A stretch of 64,000 bases of DNA from Rhodobacteraceae bacterium HLUCCA08. Lineage in GTDB: Bacteria > Pseudomonadota > Alphaproteobacteria > Rhodobacterales > Rhodobacteraceae. Below the pieces are notes generated by a model that was not told the DNA's origin, ran no database searches, and saw only the letters and a program-made list of their open reading frames with translations. Below, in pieces: positions 46,025 to 53,706 of this stretch. Made by a program: the position numbers and the translations under genes. The stretch's first letter is position 1. Every line of letters starts with the position of its first letter. Location: contig LJSF01000028.1 in NCBI GenBank assembly GCA_001314655.1, positions 108,347-172,346 of the forward strand, in the 5' to 3' direction.

Positions 46025-46075
46025 AACGCTAACGCTTTGGCAATATTTGACTTTTCGGGCGTTGCGCGGTAGGTA
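46025..46075 (+). promoter_or_regulatory. Candidate GTA cluster promoter with upstream direct repeat
   Basis: TTGACT (46047-46052), a 17-bp spacer and TAGGTA (46070-46075) give a reasonable sigma-70-like promoter about 108 bp before g1. Directly upstream is the direct repeat AACGCTAACGCT (46025-46036). In R. capsulatus the activator GafA acts on the GTA promoter; that the repeat is its site is a guess. Confidence 0.38.
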
Positions 46076-46182
46076 GGGCGCAGACTGGACGACATGTGCA
46101 AGGCCTCGTGCCCTCTGCGGAGGGGCGGGGCCTTGGCGTGTCTGCGCTTCGGGCGGAGCCAACCGAGCGGGGATCATCCCAC

Positions 46183-46518
46183 ATGACCAACCAACGCGAC
46201 GGCCTGGCCGTCGATCAGGAAACGGCCGCTGAACGTATCGAGGAGGTTAGGCGGCTCAATCGAAACATCGTCAAGACCCTGGACGCCGTGCTCGACCTCA
46301 TCGAGCAGGGCGATTTCAAGGACATCGCCTTGCTGCCCAAACAGATGACGCAGCTGAACGAGGTCATTGGCCGGGTCCAGAAACTGGAGGCAGAGTACGA
46401 TGACAGGCATGGGTCCGGATTGCGGACCACGGATATCGACGTCGAGCGCATGCGATCTGAGATCGGGTGCCGACTCGGTCGCCTTCGCCGATGCGGATCT
46501 GCGCGAGGCGTTCCTTGA
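46183..46518 (+). CDS. GTA gene g1, small-terminase-like protein
   Basis: The 111-residue protein is helical and charged (EERIEEVRRLNRNIVKTLDA, then RMRSEIGCRLGRLRRC) and lies directly before the large terminase. It fits GTA g1 (rcc01682 type), the small terminase-like partner that binds DNA for packaging. The last 119 bases overlap the proposed start of g2 in another frame, so one of the two boundaries may be wrong. Confidence 0.82.
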   Translation: MTNQRDGLAVDQETAAERIEEVRRLNRNIVKTLDAVLDLIEQGDFKDIALLPKQMTQLNEVIGRVQKLEAEYDDRHGSGLRTTDIDVERMRSEIGCRLGRLRRCGSARGVP

Positions 46519-47800
46519 CAGCCTCGAGGCAGAGCACCTGCGGGCCTTGCCCTGGCTCTTCGAGTTCTGGGCCTTGCCGCATCAATTGCCCCCGACGGGG
46601 GATTGGCGGACCTGGGTGATCCTGGGGGGGCGCGGGGCAGGCAAGACCCGCGCCGGCGCCGAATGGGTCCGGTCACAGGTGGAGGGGTCGCGTCCGCGCG
46701 ACCCCGGCCGCGCCCGCCGGGTCGCCCTGGTGGGCGAGACCCACGACCAGGCGCGCGAGGTGATGGTGTTCGGCGATAGCGGCCTGATGGCCTGTTCGCC
46801 GCCCGATCGCAAACCGGTCTGGTCCGCCGGCCGCAAGGTGCTGACCTGGCCGAACGGGGCCGAGGCGCATGTGATTTCGGCCCATGACCCCGAGGCGCTG
46901 CGCGGCCCGCAGTTCGACCTGGCCTGGGCCGACGAACTGGCCAAGTGGAAACGCGGGGCCGAGACCTGGGACATGCTGCAGATGGGGCTGCGCCTGGGCG
47001 AGGATCCGCGCGCCTGCGTGACGACAACGCCGCGCAACGTGGCGGTTCTGAAAGACCTGCTGGCCCGGCCCACGACGGTGATGACCCATGCCCCGACCGA
47101 GGCCAACCGGGCCTATCTGGCGCCGGGGTTCCTGGCCGAGATCGAGGCCCGCTATGGCGGCACCCGGCTGGGCCGACAGGAGCTGGAGGGCGTGCTGTTG
47201 TCGGATGTCGAGGGCGCGCTGTGGACCGGACCCGCGCTGGAGGCGGCGCGGGTGAGCGACCTGCCCGAGCTGGACCGGATCGTCGTCGCGGTCGATCCGC
47301 CGGCCGGGGTGGGGGCGGATGAATGCGGCATCGTGGTGGCCGGTGCGGTGACGCGCGGCCCGGTGCCCGAGTGGCGCGCCTATGTGCTGGAGGATGCCAG
47401 CGTGACCGGCGCCACCCCGACCGAATGGGCCGCCGCGGCCTTGCGCGCGCTGGAGCGTCATGGCGGCGAGCGGCTGGTGGCCGAGGTCAACCAGGGCGGC
47501 GCGATGGTCGAGACGATCCTGCGCCAGCTTGACCCGGCTGTACCCTACCGCGCGGTCCGGGCGAGCCGGGGCAAGGTCGCCCGGGCCGAACCGGTGGCGG
47601 CACTTTATGAACAGGGGCGGGTGTTCCACGCCCGGGGCCTGGGCGCGCTGGAGGACCAGATGTGCCAGATGACCGCACAGGGTTTTGCGGGCGGCGGATC
47701 GCCCGACCGGGTCGATGCGCTGGTCTGGGCACTGACCGACCTGGTGCTGGAGCCGGCGGCGCGTTGGCGGGCGCCCCGGATGCGGGTGATCGGCGGCTAG
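46400..47800 (+). CDS. GTA gene g2, terminase large subunit
   Basis: The large terminase packages host DNA fragments into GTA heads. The 466-residue product has Walker A GGRGAGKTRAGAE (near residue 77), the Walker B-like FDLAWADELAKW, and a C-terminal nuclease domain with VVAVDPPAGVGADECGIVV and a late PDRVDALVWALTDL. In RcGTA the enzyme packages at random by headful cutting. The ATG at 46400 lies within g1; conserved sequence begins near DADLREAFLDSLEAE, so the true start may be later and use a non-ATG codon. Confidence 0.92.
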   Translation: MTGMGPDCGPRISTSSACDLRSGADSVAFADADLREAFLDSLEAEHLRALPWLFEFWALPHQLPPTGDWRTWVILGGRGAGKTRAGAEWVRSQVEGSRPRDPGRARRVALVGETHDQAREVMVFGDSGLMACSPPDRKPVWSAGRKVLTWPNGAEAHVISAHDPEALRGPQFDLAWADELAKWKRGAETWDMLQMGLRLGEDPRACVTTTPRNVAVLKDLLARPTTVMTHAPTEANRAYLAPGFLAEIEARYGGTRLGRQELEGVLLSDVEGALWTGPALEAARVSDLPELDRIVVAVDPPAGVGADECGIVVAGAVTRGPVPEWRAYVLEDASVTGATPTEWAAAALRALERHGGERLVAEVNQGGAMVETILRQLDPAVPYRAVRASRGKVARAEPVAALYEQGRVFHARGLGALEDQMCQMTAQGFAGGGSPDRVDALVWALTDLVLEPAARWRAPRMRVIGG

Positions 47801-47814
47801 GCCGGGTGGGCCCG

Positions 47815-47869
47815 GTCCCGGGCTTGACCCGGGACCTCGACGGCAGAGGCCCCGGGTCAGGCCCGGGGC
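47815..47869. repeat. REP-like double palindrome between GTA g2 and g3
   Basis: Two inverted repeats lie side by side: GTCCCGGG-CTTGA-CCCGGGAC (47815-47835) and GCCCCGGG-TCAGG-CCCGGGGC (47849-47869), 13 bp apart. The whole is a larger imperfect palindrome. It matches the element embedded in nnr, including the TCAGG loop and the CGGGACCTCGAC stretch. Similar intergenic palindromes are common in alphaproteobacteria. Confidence 0.8.
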
Positions 47870-47911
47870 GCGCAGCACCCGGATGCAGGTGCAGGACTCC
47901 TGATCGGGGGT

Positions 47912-47947
47912 GGGGCGGCGATCGGCCGGGCCGCCCCCGTTTTCGTT
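47912..47947 (+). terminator. Possible internal terminator between GTA g2 and g3
   Basis: The stem GGGGCGGC / GCCGCCCC with a 10-nt loop is followed by CGTTTTCGTTT. It lies inside a cluster normally thought to be one long transcript, so it may reduce or attenuate expression downstream of the terminase. Confidence 0.55.
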
Positions 47948-48067
47948 TCGGCCCGTTGCGCGGTCACCGAACGCCCGCTTTCCCGCCCGTTCAGCATTGT
48001 CGGCGATTGTCCCCCTCGACGGATCGGACACCGCCGCACAAGGCGCGGCAGGCACGAGGAGAGCGGG

Positions 48068-49255
48068 ATGTTTGACTTTCTCAGGCGCGGCGAGACCCAG
48101 GGCGTAACCGAGGTGCCCGAGGCCAAGGCCTCGGCCGCCGGCAAGGTGGCGGCGCTGGGCAGCGCGGGCCGGGTGGCCTGGAGCCCGCGCGACGCGGTGT
48201 CGCTGACCCGCCAGGGCTTTGTCGGCAACCCGGTGGGGTTTCGCGCGGTCAAGCTGATCGCCGAGGCCGCCGCCGCGCTGCCGCTGGTGCTGCAGGACGC
48301 CGAACGGCGCTATGACACCCATCCGGTGCTGGGCCTGATCGCGCGGCCGAACCCCGCCCAGGGCCGGGCCGAGCTGATCGAGGCGCTGGTGGGCCAGCTG
48401 CTGCTGACCGGCAACGGCTATGTCGAGGCGGTGGGCACCGGCGCTGCCTTGCCGGTGGAGCTGCATGTGCTGCGCTCGGACCGGGTGTCGCTGGTCCCCG
48501 GCCCCGACGGCTGGCCGGCCGCCTATGATTACAACGTCGGCGGGCGCAAGCACCGTTTTGCGGTGGGGGAGGGTGCGTCGCCGATCTGCCATGTGCGCAG
48601 TTTCCATCCCCAGGACGACCATTACGGGTTGTCGCCGCTGCAGCCGGCGGCGGCGGCGGTCGATGTCCACAACGCCGCTTCGGCCTGGTCGAAGGCGCTG
48701 CTGGACAATGCCGCGCGGCCCTCGGGGGCGATCATCTATCGCGGCGCGGACGGGCAGGGGCAGCTGAGCGCCGATCAATACGACCGGTTGCTGGACGAGT
48801 TGGCGACCCAGCACCAGGGCGCGCGCAATGCCGGCCGGCCGATGCTGCTGGAAGGGGGTTTGGACTGGAAGCCGATGGGGTTCAGCCCCTCGGACATGGA
48901 ATTCCTCAAGACCAAGGAGGCCGCGGCGCGCGAGATCGCCATCGCCTTTGGCGTGCCGCCGATGCTGCTGGGGATCCCCGGGGATGCGACCTATGCCAAT
49001 TACCAGGAGGCCAACCGCGCCTTCTACCGGCTGACGGTGCTGCCGCTGATCGCCCGGGTCGCCGGGGCGCTGGGCCAGTGGCTGAGCGATTTCACCGGCG
49101 CGGCGGCCGAGCTGAAACCGGACCTGGACCAGGTCGCCGCCCTGGCCCCCGAGCGCGAGGCGCTGTGGCGCCGGATCGGCGATGCGTCCTTCCTGAGCGA
49201 CGCCGAAAAGCGCGCCCTGCTGGGCCTGCCGCCGCTGGAGCTGGGCGATGAATGA
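48068..49255 (+). CDS. GTA gene g3, portal protein (HK97 family)
   Basis: The portal forms the ring through which DNA enters and leaves the GTA head. The 395-residue product matches HK97 portal: GNPVGFRAVKLIAEAAAALP, LTGNGYVEAVG, and the late GVPPMLLGIPGDATYANYQEA with NRAFYRLTVLP. It is preceded by a 267-bp non-coding gap holding a palindrome and a terminator-like hairpin. Its stop overlaps the next gene by 8 bp. Confidence 0.95.
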   Translation: MFDFLRRGETQGVTEVPEAKASAAGKVAALGSAGRVAWSPRDAVSLTRQGFVGNPVGFRAVKLIAEAAAALPLVLQDAERRYDTHPVLGLIARPNPAQGRAELIEALVGQLLLTGNGYVEAVGTGAALPVELHVLRSDRVSLVPGPDGWPAAYDYNVGGRKHRFAVGEGASPICHVRSFHPQDDHYGLSPLQPAAAAVDVHNAASAWSKALLDNAARPSGAIIYRGADGQGQLSADQYDRLLDELATQHQGARNAGRPMLLEGGLDWKPMGFSPSDMEFLKTKEAAAREIAIAFGVPPMLLGIPGDATYANYQEANRAFYRLTVLPLIARVAGALGQWLSDFTGAAAELKPDLDQVAALAPEREALWRRIGDASFLSDAEKRALLGLPPLELGDE

Positions 49256-49466
49256 GCCGCGCCCGCAATTCGACTGCGCGCCGGGGCTGCGGCTGCAGGC
49301 GGCCGAGCAACTCGCGGCGCTGCAATTCAGCCAGCTGCGCACGCATATGGAGCGGCTCGAGGAAATGATGGAACGGCTCGAGCGGCGGCTTTGGCTGGCG
49401 GTCTACGGGGTGGTGGGCGTGATCCTGGCCCAGGCCTTTCAGTCGATCCTGCAAGCCGCGCCGTGA
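49248..49466 (+). CDS. GTA gene g3.5 (rcc01685-type head formation protein)
   Basis: The 72-residue protein has a charged helix (QLRTHMERLEEMMERLERRL) followed by a C-terminal hydrophobic helix (WLAVYGVVGVILAQAFQSIL). Size, layout and position between portal and protease fit the small conserved GTA protein of the rcc01685 family. It overlaps the portal gene. Confidence 0.85.
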   Translation: MNEPRPQFDCAPGLRLQAAEQLAALQFSQLRTHMERLEEMMERLERRLWLAVYGVVGVILAQAFQSILQAAP

Positions 49467-49480
49467 AAAGGAGAACGGAT

Positions 49481-50017
49481 ATGCTGGAACACAAGTACTG
49501 CCGGTTGGGCGGCGGAATGACCGTCGAGGGCGGCACCGAAATTTCGGGCTATGCCTCGCTGTTCGGCGCGGCCGACCAGGGCGGCGACGTGGTCGAGGCG
49601 GGGGCTTATGGTCTGTCGCTGAAGCGGCTGGCCGAGGGCGGGGGCCGGGTCAAGATGCTGTGGCAGCACGACCCGGCCCAGCCGATCGGCGTCTGGGACG
49701 AGGTGCGCGAGGATGCCCGCGGCCTTTGGGTCAAGGGCCGGATCCTGACCGATATCGGCAAGGGCCGCGAGGCGGCGGCGCTGATCGCGGCGGGGGCCAT
49801 CGACGGGCTGTCGATCGGCTATCGCACGGTCAAGGCCCGCAAGGACGAGGCCGGCAAGCGCCGGTTGTCGGAGCTGGAGCTGTGGGAAGTGTCGCTGGTG
49901 ACATTCCCGATGCTTCCGCAGGCGCGGGTGGGCGCCAAGGGGGACACCCCCGAGGACGCCACCCTGCGCGACCTGGCGGCGGTGTTCCGAGAGGCCCGCA
50001 GCCTGCTGGCCGGATAG
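49481..50017 (+). CDS. GTA gene g4, prohead protease
   Basis: HK97-type prohead protease (S78) removes the scaffold part of the capsid protein. The 178-residue product has the catalytic His in MLWQHDPAQPIG and Ser in IDGLSIGYR, followed by ELELWEVSLVTFPMLPQA. The ATG at 49481 follows an AAAAGGAG site. Its target is expected to be the N-terminal segment of the adjacent capsid protein. Confidence 0.95.
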   Translation: MLEHKYCRLGGGMTVEGGTEISGYASLFGAADQGGDVVEAGAYGLSLKRLAEGGGRVKMLWQHDPAQPIGVWDEVREDARGLWVKGRILTDIGKGREAAALIAAGAIDGLSIGYRTVKARKDEAGKRRLSELELWEVSLVTFPMLPQARVGAKGDTPEDATLRDLAAVFREARSLLAG

Positions 50018-50051
50018 GTCCGGCATCCACGTCATCAACAGGAGACACGCG

Positions 50052-51236
50052 ATGACCAAACCCGAGATCAAGGCTCGGGCCGGGGAGGATCTGTCCCCGG
50101 CAGAGGACCTGAAGGCCGCGCTGGCGGGCTTCGTGTCCGATTTCAAGAGCTTCTCGACCCAGATCGAAACCAAGATGCAACAGCAGGAAGACCGCATGAC
50201 CAAGATGCAGATGAAGACCCTCAAGCGCCCCGCCCTGGCCACCGCCATGGCCGAGGAAGCCCCCCACCAGAAGGCCTTTGCCGCCTATCTGCGGTCGGGC
50301 GACGATGACGGCCTGCGCGGCCTCGACCTGGACGGCAAGGCGATGACCACCGCCGTGGCCGCCGACGGGGGCTACCTGGTCGATCCGCAGACCTCCGAGA
50401 CGATCAAGTCGGTGCTCGACAGTTCGGCCTCGATCCGCGCGATCGCCAATGTGGTGAACGTGGACTCGACCTCGTATGACGTGCTGATCGACCATACCGA
50501 GATGGGCGCCGGCTGGGCGACCGAAACCGACCCGGCGACCGAGACCGGCACGCCGCAGATCGACCGGATCAGCATCGCGCTGCACGAGCTGAGCGCGCTG
50601 CCCAAGGTCAGCCAGCGCCTGCTGGACGACAGCGCCTTCGACATCGAAAGCTGGCTGGCCGGCCGGATCGCCGCCAAGTTCGCCCGCTCCGAAGCGGCGG
50701 CCTTCGTCAACGGCGACGGTATCGACAAGCCGCAGGGCTTTCTGACCGCGCCGCAGGTCGACAACGACATCTGGAGCTGGGGCAACCTGGGCTATGTCGT
50801 CACCGGCAGCGATGGCGATTTCGACACCTCCAACCCGGGCGATGCGATCATCGAGCTGGTCTATGCGCTGGGCGCCGAATACCGCGCGGGCGCGTCCTTC
50901 GTGATGAATTCCAAGACCGCGGGCGCGGTGCGCAAGATCAAGGATGCCGACGGCCGCTTCATGTGGACCGACAGCATGGCCGCGGGCCAGCCGGCGCAAT
51001 TGCTGGGCCATCCGGTGCTGATCGCCGAGGACATGCCGGATATCGCCTCGGATGCCAGCGCCATCGCCTTTGGCAATTTCGCGGCCGGCTACACCGTCGC
51101 CGAACGGCCCGACCTGCGGGTGCTGCGCGATCCGTTCAGCGCCAAGCCGCATGTGCTGTTCTACGCCACCAAGCGGGTCGGCGGGGCGATCAGCGATTAC
51201 GCCGCGATCAAGCTGCTGAAGTTCGGCACCGCCTGA
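50052..51236 (+). CDS. GTA gene g5, major capsid protein (HK97 fold)
   Basis: The 394-residue product has an N-terminal charged scaffold-like region (coiled coil with KMQQQEDRMTKMQMKTLK near residues 40-57), then the mature HK97 capsid: VAADGGYLVDPQTSETIKS, ELSALPKVSQRLLDDSAFDI and the late NFAAGYTVAERPDLRVLRDPF. Cleavage by g4 is expected near residues 60-110. A structured non-coding gap follows. Confidence 0.96.
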   Translation: MTKPEIKARAGEDLSPAEDLKAALAGFVSDFKSFSTQIETKMQQQEDRMTKMQMKTLKRPALATAMAEEAPHQKAFAAYLRSGDDDGLRGLDLDGKAMTTAVAADGGYLVDPQTSETIKSVLDSSASIRAIANVVNVDSTSYDVLIDHTEMGAGWATETDPATETGTPQIDRISIALHELSALPKVSQRLLDDSAFDIESWLAGRIAAKFARSEAAAFVNGDGIDKPQGFLTAPQVDNDIWSWGNLGYVVTGSDGDFDTSNPGDAIIELVYALGAEYRAGASFVMNSKTAGAVRKIKDADGRFMWTDSMAAGQPAQLLGHPVLIAEDMPDIASDASAIAFGNFAAGYTVAERPDLRVLRDPFSAKPHVLFYATKRVGGAISDYAAIKLLKFGTA

Positions 51237-51251
51237 TCCTGACCGGACGGG

Positions 51252-51356
51252 CCCCCGGCCACGGCCGGGGGTCCGGGGCCGGGTGCGCGTCGGGTTCATC
51301 CCGGGGGTCCAGTTGCTCCTTTTCCGTCCGAGCATCGCGGGACGGCGCGCACCCGG
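51252..51356 (+). other. Structured non-coding gap between GTA capsid and g6
   Basis: Two nested elements are seen. CCCCCGGC-CACG-GCCGGGGG at 51252-51271 forms a tight hairpin. A longer pair, CCGGGTGCGCGTCG (from 51279) and CGGCGCGCACCCGG (to 51356), can pair over 14 positions around a ~50-nt loop. They may stabilise capsid mRNA or separate its level from tail genes. Confidence 0.55.
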
Positions 51357-51405
51357 TATCCCGTAGGCCCATCCGGGCCCGCTGCAGACCAATTCGGAGT
51401 GAGCC

Positions 51406-52002
51406 ATGATGTTGATCGAAGAAACCAGTGTGCCGCAGGCGGCCTTGCCGCTGGCCCTGTTCAAGGAGCATCTGCGCCTGGGGTCGGGGTTCACCGATGA
51501 CGGGCTGCAGGACGGACTTCTGGAAAGCTTTCTGCGCGCCGCCCTGGCCGCGATCGAAGCGCGCACCGGCAAGGCGCTGATCGAGCGGGAGTTTTCGCTG
51601 CAGGTCGCGCAATGGCGCGACCCTTCCGGGCTGCGCCTGCCGATCGCGCCGGTCAGCGCCATCGTCGAACTGGCGCTGGTCGACCGCCAGGGCGCGGTCA
51701 GCGTGCAGCCCGCCGAAAGGGTCCGGCTGGTGCCGGATCTGCATGTGCCCTGCGTGGTGCCGTCGGGCGCCATGCTGCCGACGATCCCGTCGGGCGGGTC
51801 GGCCCGGCTGCAATTCCTGGCCGGGTTCGGCCCGGACTGGGGCGATCTGCCCGCCGACCTGGCCCAGGCGGTGATGCTGCTGGCGGCGCATTATTACGAA
51901 TACCGCCACGAGATGCAGTATGACGGCGCCTGCATGCCCTTCGGCGTGAGCGCGCTGACCGAGCGCTACAAGACGCCGCGCTTCGGCGGGGCGCGGGTCT
52001 GA
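51406..52002 (+). CDS. GTA gene g6, head-tail connector (adaptor) protein
   Basis: The 198-residue product resembles phage gp6-like adaptors: PLALFKEHLRLGSGFTDDGL at the N-terminus, LLESFLRAALAAIEARTGKAL in the middle and a C-terminal AVMLLAAHYYEYRHE. Adaptors sit below the portal and join head to tail. The stop overlaps the next start (TGATGG). Confidence 0.9.
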   Translation: MMLIEETSVPQAALPLALFKEHLRLGSGFTDDGLQDGLLESFLRAALAAIEARTGKALIEREFSLQVAQWRDPSGLRLPIAPVSAIVELALVDRQGAVSVQPAERVRLVPDLHVPCVVPSGAMLPTIPSGGSARLQFLAGFGPDWGDLPADLAQAVMLLAAHYYEYRHEMQYDGACMPFGVSALTERYKTPRFGGARV

Positions 52003-52340
52003 TGGCGGCGCCGCGACTGAACCGGCGGCTGGTTCTGGAGGCGCCGCAGCGGGTGCCGGACGGCGCTGGCGGTTTCACCGAGAGCTGGGCCGTGCTGGGT
52101 CGGCTCTGGGCCCAGATCACGCCCCGCTCGGGGCGCGAGACCGCGGGCGCCGCGATGCCGCTGGCCCGGGTGCCGCTGAAGATCGTGGTGCGCGCCGCGC
52201 CGGTGGGATCGGACGCGCGGCCCAGGCCGGAACAGCGGTTCCGCGACGGCACGCGGCAATACCGGATCGAAGCGGTGACCGAGGATGACCGGGACGCCCG
52301 GTTCCTGGTCTGCTTCGCGCAAGAGGAGCAGGTGGCATGA
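52002..52340 (+). CDS. GTA gene g7, head closure (stopper) protein
   Basis: The 112-residue beta-rich protein has the head-closure pattern LNRRLVLEAPQRVPDGAGGF, WAQITPRSGRE and RDGTRQYRIEAVTEDDRDARFLVC. It fits the stopper that plugs the head-tail joint. It overlaps g6 by one base and g8 by four. Confidence 0.9.
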   Translation: MAAPRLNRRLVLEAPQRVPDGAGGFTESWAVLGRLWAQITPRSGRETAGAAMPLARVPLKIVVRAAPVGSDARPRPEQRFRDGTRQYRIEAVTEDDRDARFLVCFAQEEQVA

Positions 52341-52747
52341 GCTATGGCGTGGCCGAGGCGCTGCAAGGCGCCGTCTTTCAGCGGCTGGCGGCCGATCCGG
52401 TGTTGTCCGGGATGGTCGGCACCGACATCTACGACGCGATCCCCTCGGGGACGGTCCCGTCGATCTATGTGGCGCTGGGCCCGGAGGTGGCGCGCGACCG
52501 GTCGGATCAGACCGGGGCCGGGGCCGAGCATGAATTCGTCGTCTCGGTGATCACCGACACGACCGGTTTCGCTCAGGCCAAGGCGGCCGCCGCGGCGGTG
52601 TCGGACGCGCTGGTCGATGCCGACCTGGCGCTGGCGCGCGGGCGGCTGGTCTACCTCAATTTCGTCAAGGCAGAGGCGGTGCGGATCGGCACCGGCTCGG
52701 AACGCCGGATCAACATGACATTCCGCGCCCGCGTGGAAGACATCTGA
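52337..52747 (+). CDS. GTA gene g8, tail terminator (DUF3168)
   Basis: The 136-residue protein matches DUF3168: ALQGAVFQRLAADPVLSGMV, YDAIPSGTVPSIYVALGP and a closing RRINMTFRARVED. Tail terminators cap the tail tube at the head side. The ATG overlaps the g7 stop (ATGA). Confidence 0.92.
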   Translation: MSYGVAEALQGAVFQRLAADPVLSGMVGTDIYDAIPSGTVPSIYVALGPEVARDRSDQTGAGAEHEFVVSVITDTTGFAQAKAAAAAVSDALVDADLALARGRLVYLNFVKAEAVRIGTGSERRINMTFRARVEDI

Positions 52748-52772
52748 ATATCAAGCCAGAGGAGCAAGGCCC

Positions 52773-53189
52773 ATGAGCGCCCAGAACGGCAAGGACCTTC
52801 TGATCAAGATCGACATGACCGGCGGCGGTCAGTTCGAAACCGCGGCCGGCCTGCGCGCCACCCGCATCAGCTTCAACGCCGAGACGGTGGATATCACCAG
52901 CCTGGACAGCCCCGGCGGCTGGCGCGAATTGCTGGGCGGGGCGGGCATCCGCTCTGCCGCGCTGTCCGGGTCGGGCGTGTTCAAGGATGCGGGCACCGAT
53001 GAACGTGCCCGGCAGGTGTTCTTTGACGGCGAGACGCCGGAATTCCAGGTCATCATCCCCGATTTCGGCACCGTCGAAGGGCCGTTCCAGATCACCGGGA
53101 TCGATTATGCCGGCACCTATAACGGCGAGGCGACCTACGAGATCGCGATGGCCTCGGCCGGGCGGCTGCAATTCGTGGCGGATGTGTGA
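52773..53189 (+). CDS. GTA gene g9, major tail tube protein
   Basis: The 138-residue product matches the TP901-1-type major tail protein: SAQNGKDLLIKIDMTGGGQF, RISFNAETVDITSLDSPGG and YNGEATYEIAMASAGRLQF. It forms the tail tube rings. Its stop codon overlaps the g10 start (TGATG). Confidence 0.94.
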   Translation: MSAQNGKDLLIKIDMTGGGQFETAAGLRATRISFNAETVDITSLDSPGGWRELLGGAGIRSAALSGSGVFKDAGTDERARQVFFDGETPEFQVIIPDFGTVEGPFQITGIDYAGTYNGEATYEIAMASAGRLQFVADV

Positions 53190-53503
53190 TGGCCAACCCG
53201 CATGCCGGTGAGGTCGCGCTGGTGATCGACGGCGAACCGAGGGTCCTGAAACTGACCCTGGGCGCGCTGGCCGAGCTGGAGGCGGGCCTGCAGACCGGGA
53301 GCCTGGCCGACCTCGTCGCCCGGTTCGAGGGCGAGGCGTTCTCCAGCCGCGATGTGCTGGCGCTGATCGTCGCCGGATTGCGCGGCGGGGGCTGGCGCGG
53401 CCGGGCCGAGGACCTGGTCGCCGCCGAGATCGAGGGCGGGCTGGTCGGCGCGGCGCAGGCCGCGGCCGAGCTGCTGGCCAGGGCCTTTGCGGGCCCGCAA
53501 TGA
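53189..53503 (+). CDS. GTA gene g10, tail assembly chaperone-like protein
   Basis: The 104-residue protein (ANPHAGEVALVIDGEPRVLK, LTLGALAELEAGL, ending EGGLVGAAQAAAELLARAFAGP) matches the GTA-gp10 family. With g10.1 it takes the place of phage tail chaperones, which often use a frameshift; here two overlapping genes are seen instead (ATGA overlap). Start ATG 53189 shares bases with the g9 stop. Confidence 0.88.
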   Translation: MANPHAGEVALVIDGEPRVLKLTLGALAELEAGLQTGSLADLVARFEGEAFSSRDVLALIVAGLRGGGWRGRAEDLVAAEIEGGLVGAAQAAAELLARAFAGPQ

Positions 53504-53706
53504 GCGCGCCGCTGGACTGGGCCGGGCTGATGCGGGCGGGGCTGCGTGGCCTGGGCCTGACCCCGGCGCAGTTCTGGGCGCTGACCCCGGCCGAGCTGAT
53601 GCTGATGCTGGGCATGGGTGCGGCCGATGCGCCGATGGGACGGGACCGGCTGGCGCAACTGGCCGCCGCCTATCCGGATGAAGGAGCGAAAGATGGCACG
53701 GATTGA
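53500..53706 (+). CDS. GTA gene g10.1 (rcc01693-type tail assembly chaperone)
   Basis: The 68-residue protein contains LDWAGLMRAGLRGLGLTPAQ and FWALTPAELMLMLG, the typical FWxLTPxEL motif of small tail chaperones. It overlaps g10 by 4 bp and g11 by 14 bp. Confidence 0.88.
   Translation: MSAPLDWAGLMRAGLRGLGLTPAQFWALTPAELMLMLGMGAADAPMGRDRLAQLAAAYPDEGAKDGTD

Noticed and set aside
46047-46075. CtrA box at the GTA promoter
   Set aside because: No TTAA-N7-TTAA arrangement with acceptable matches was found between 46007 and 46182 on either strand.
43193-46177. A 994-codon open frame antisense to fabF and mltG
   Set aside because: Same low-complexity shadow pattern. fabF and mltG on the opposite strand are certain.
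47662-48075. A gene in the g2-g3 gap
   Set aside because: The open frame overlaps the end of the terminase and runs through palindromes and a hairpin; its product has no plausible domain.
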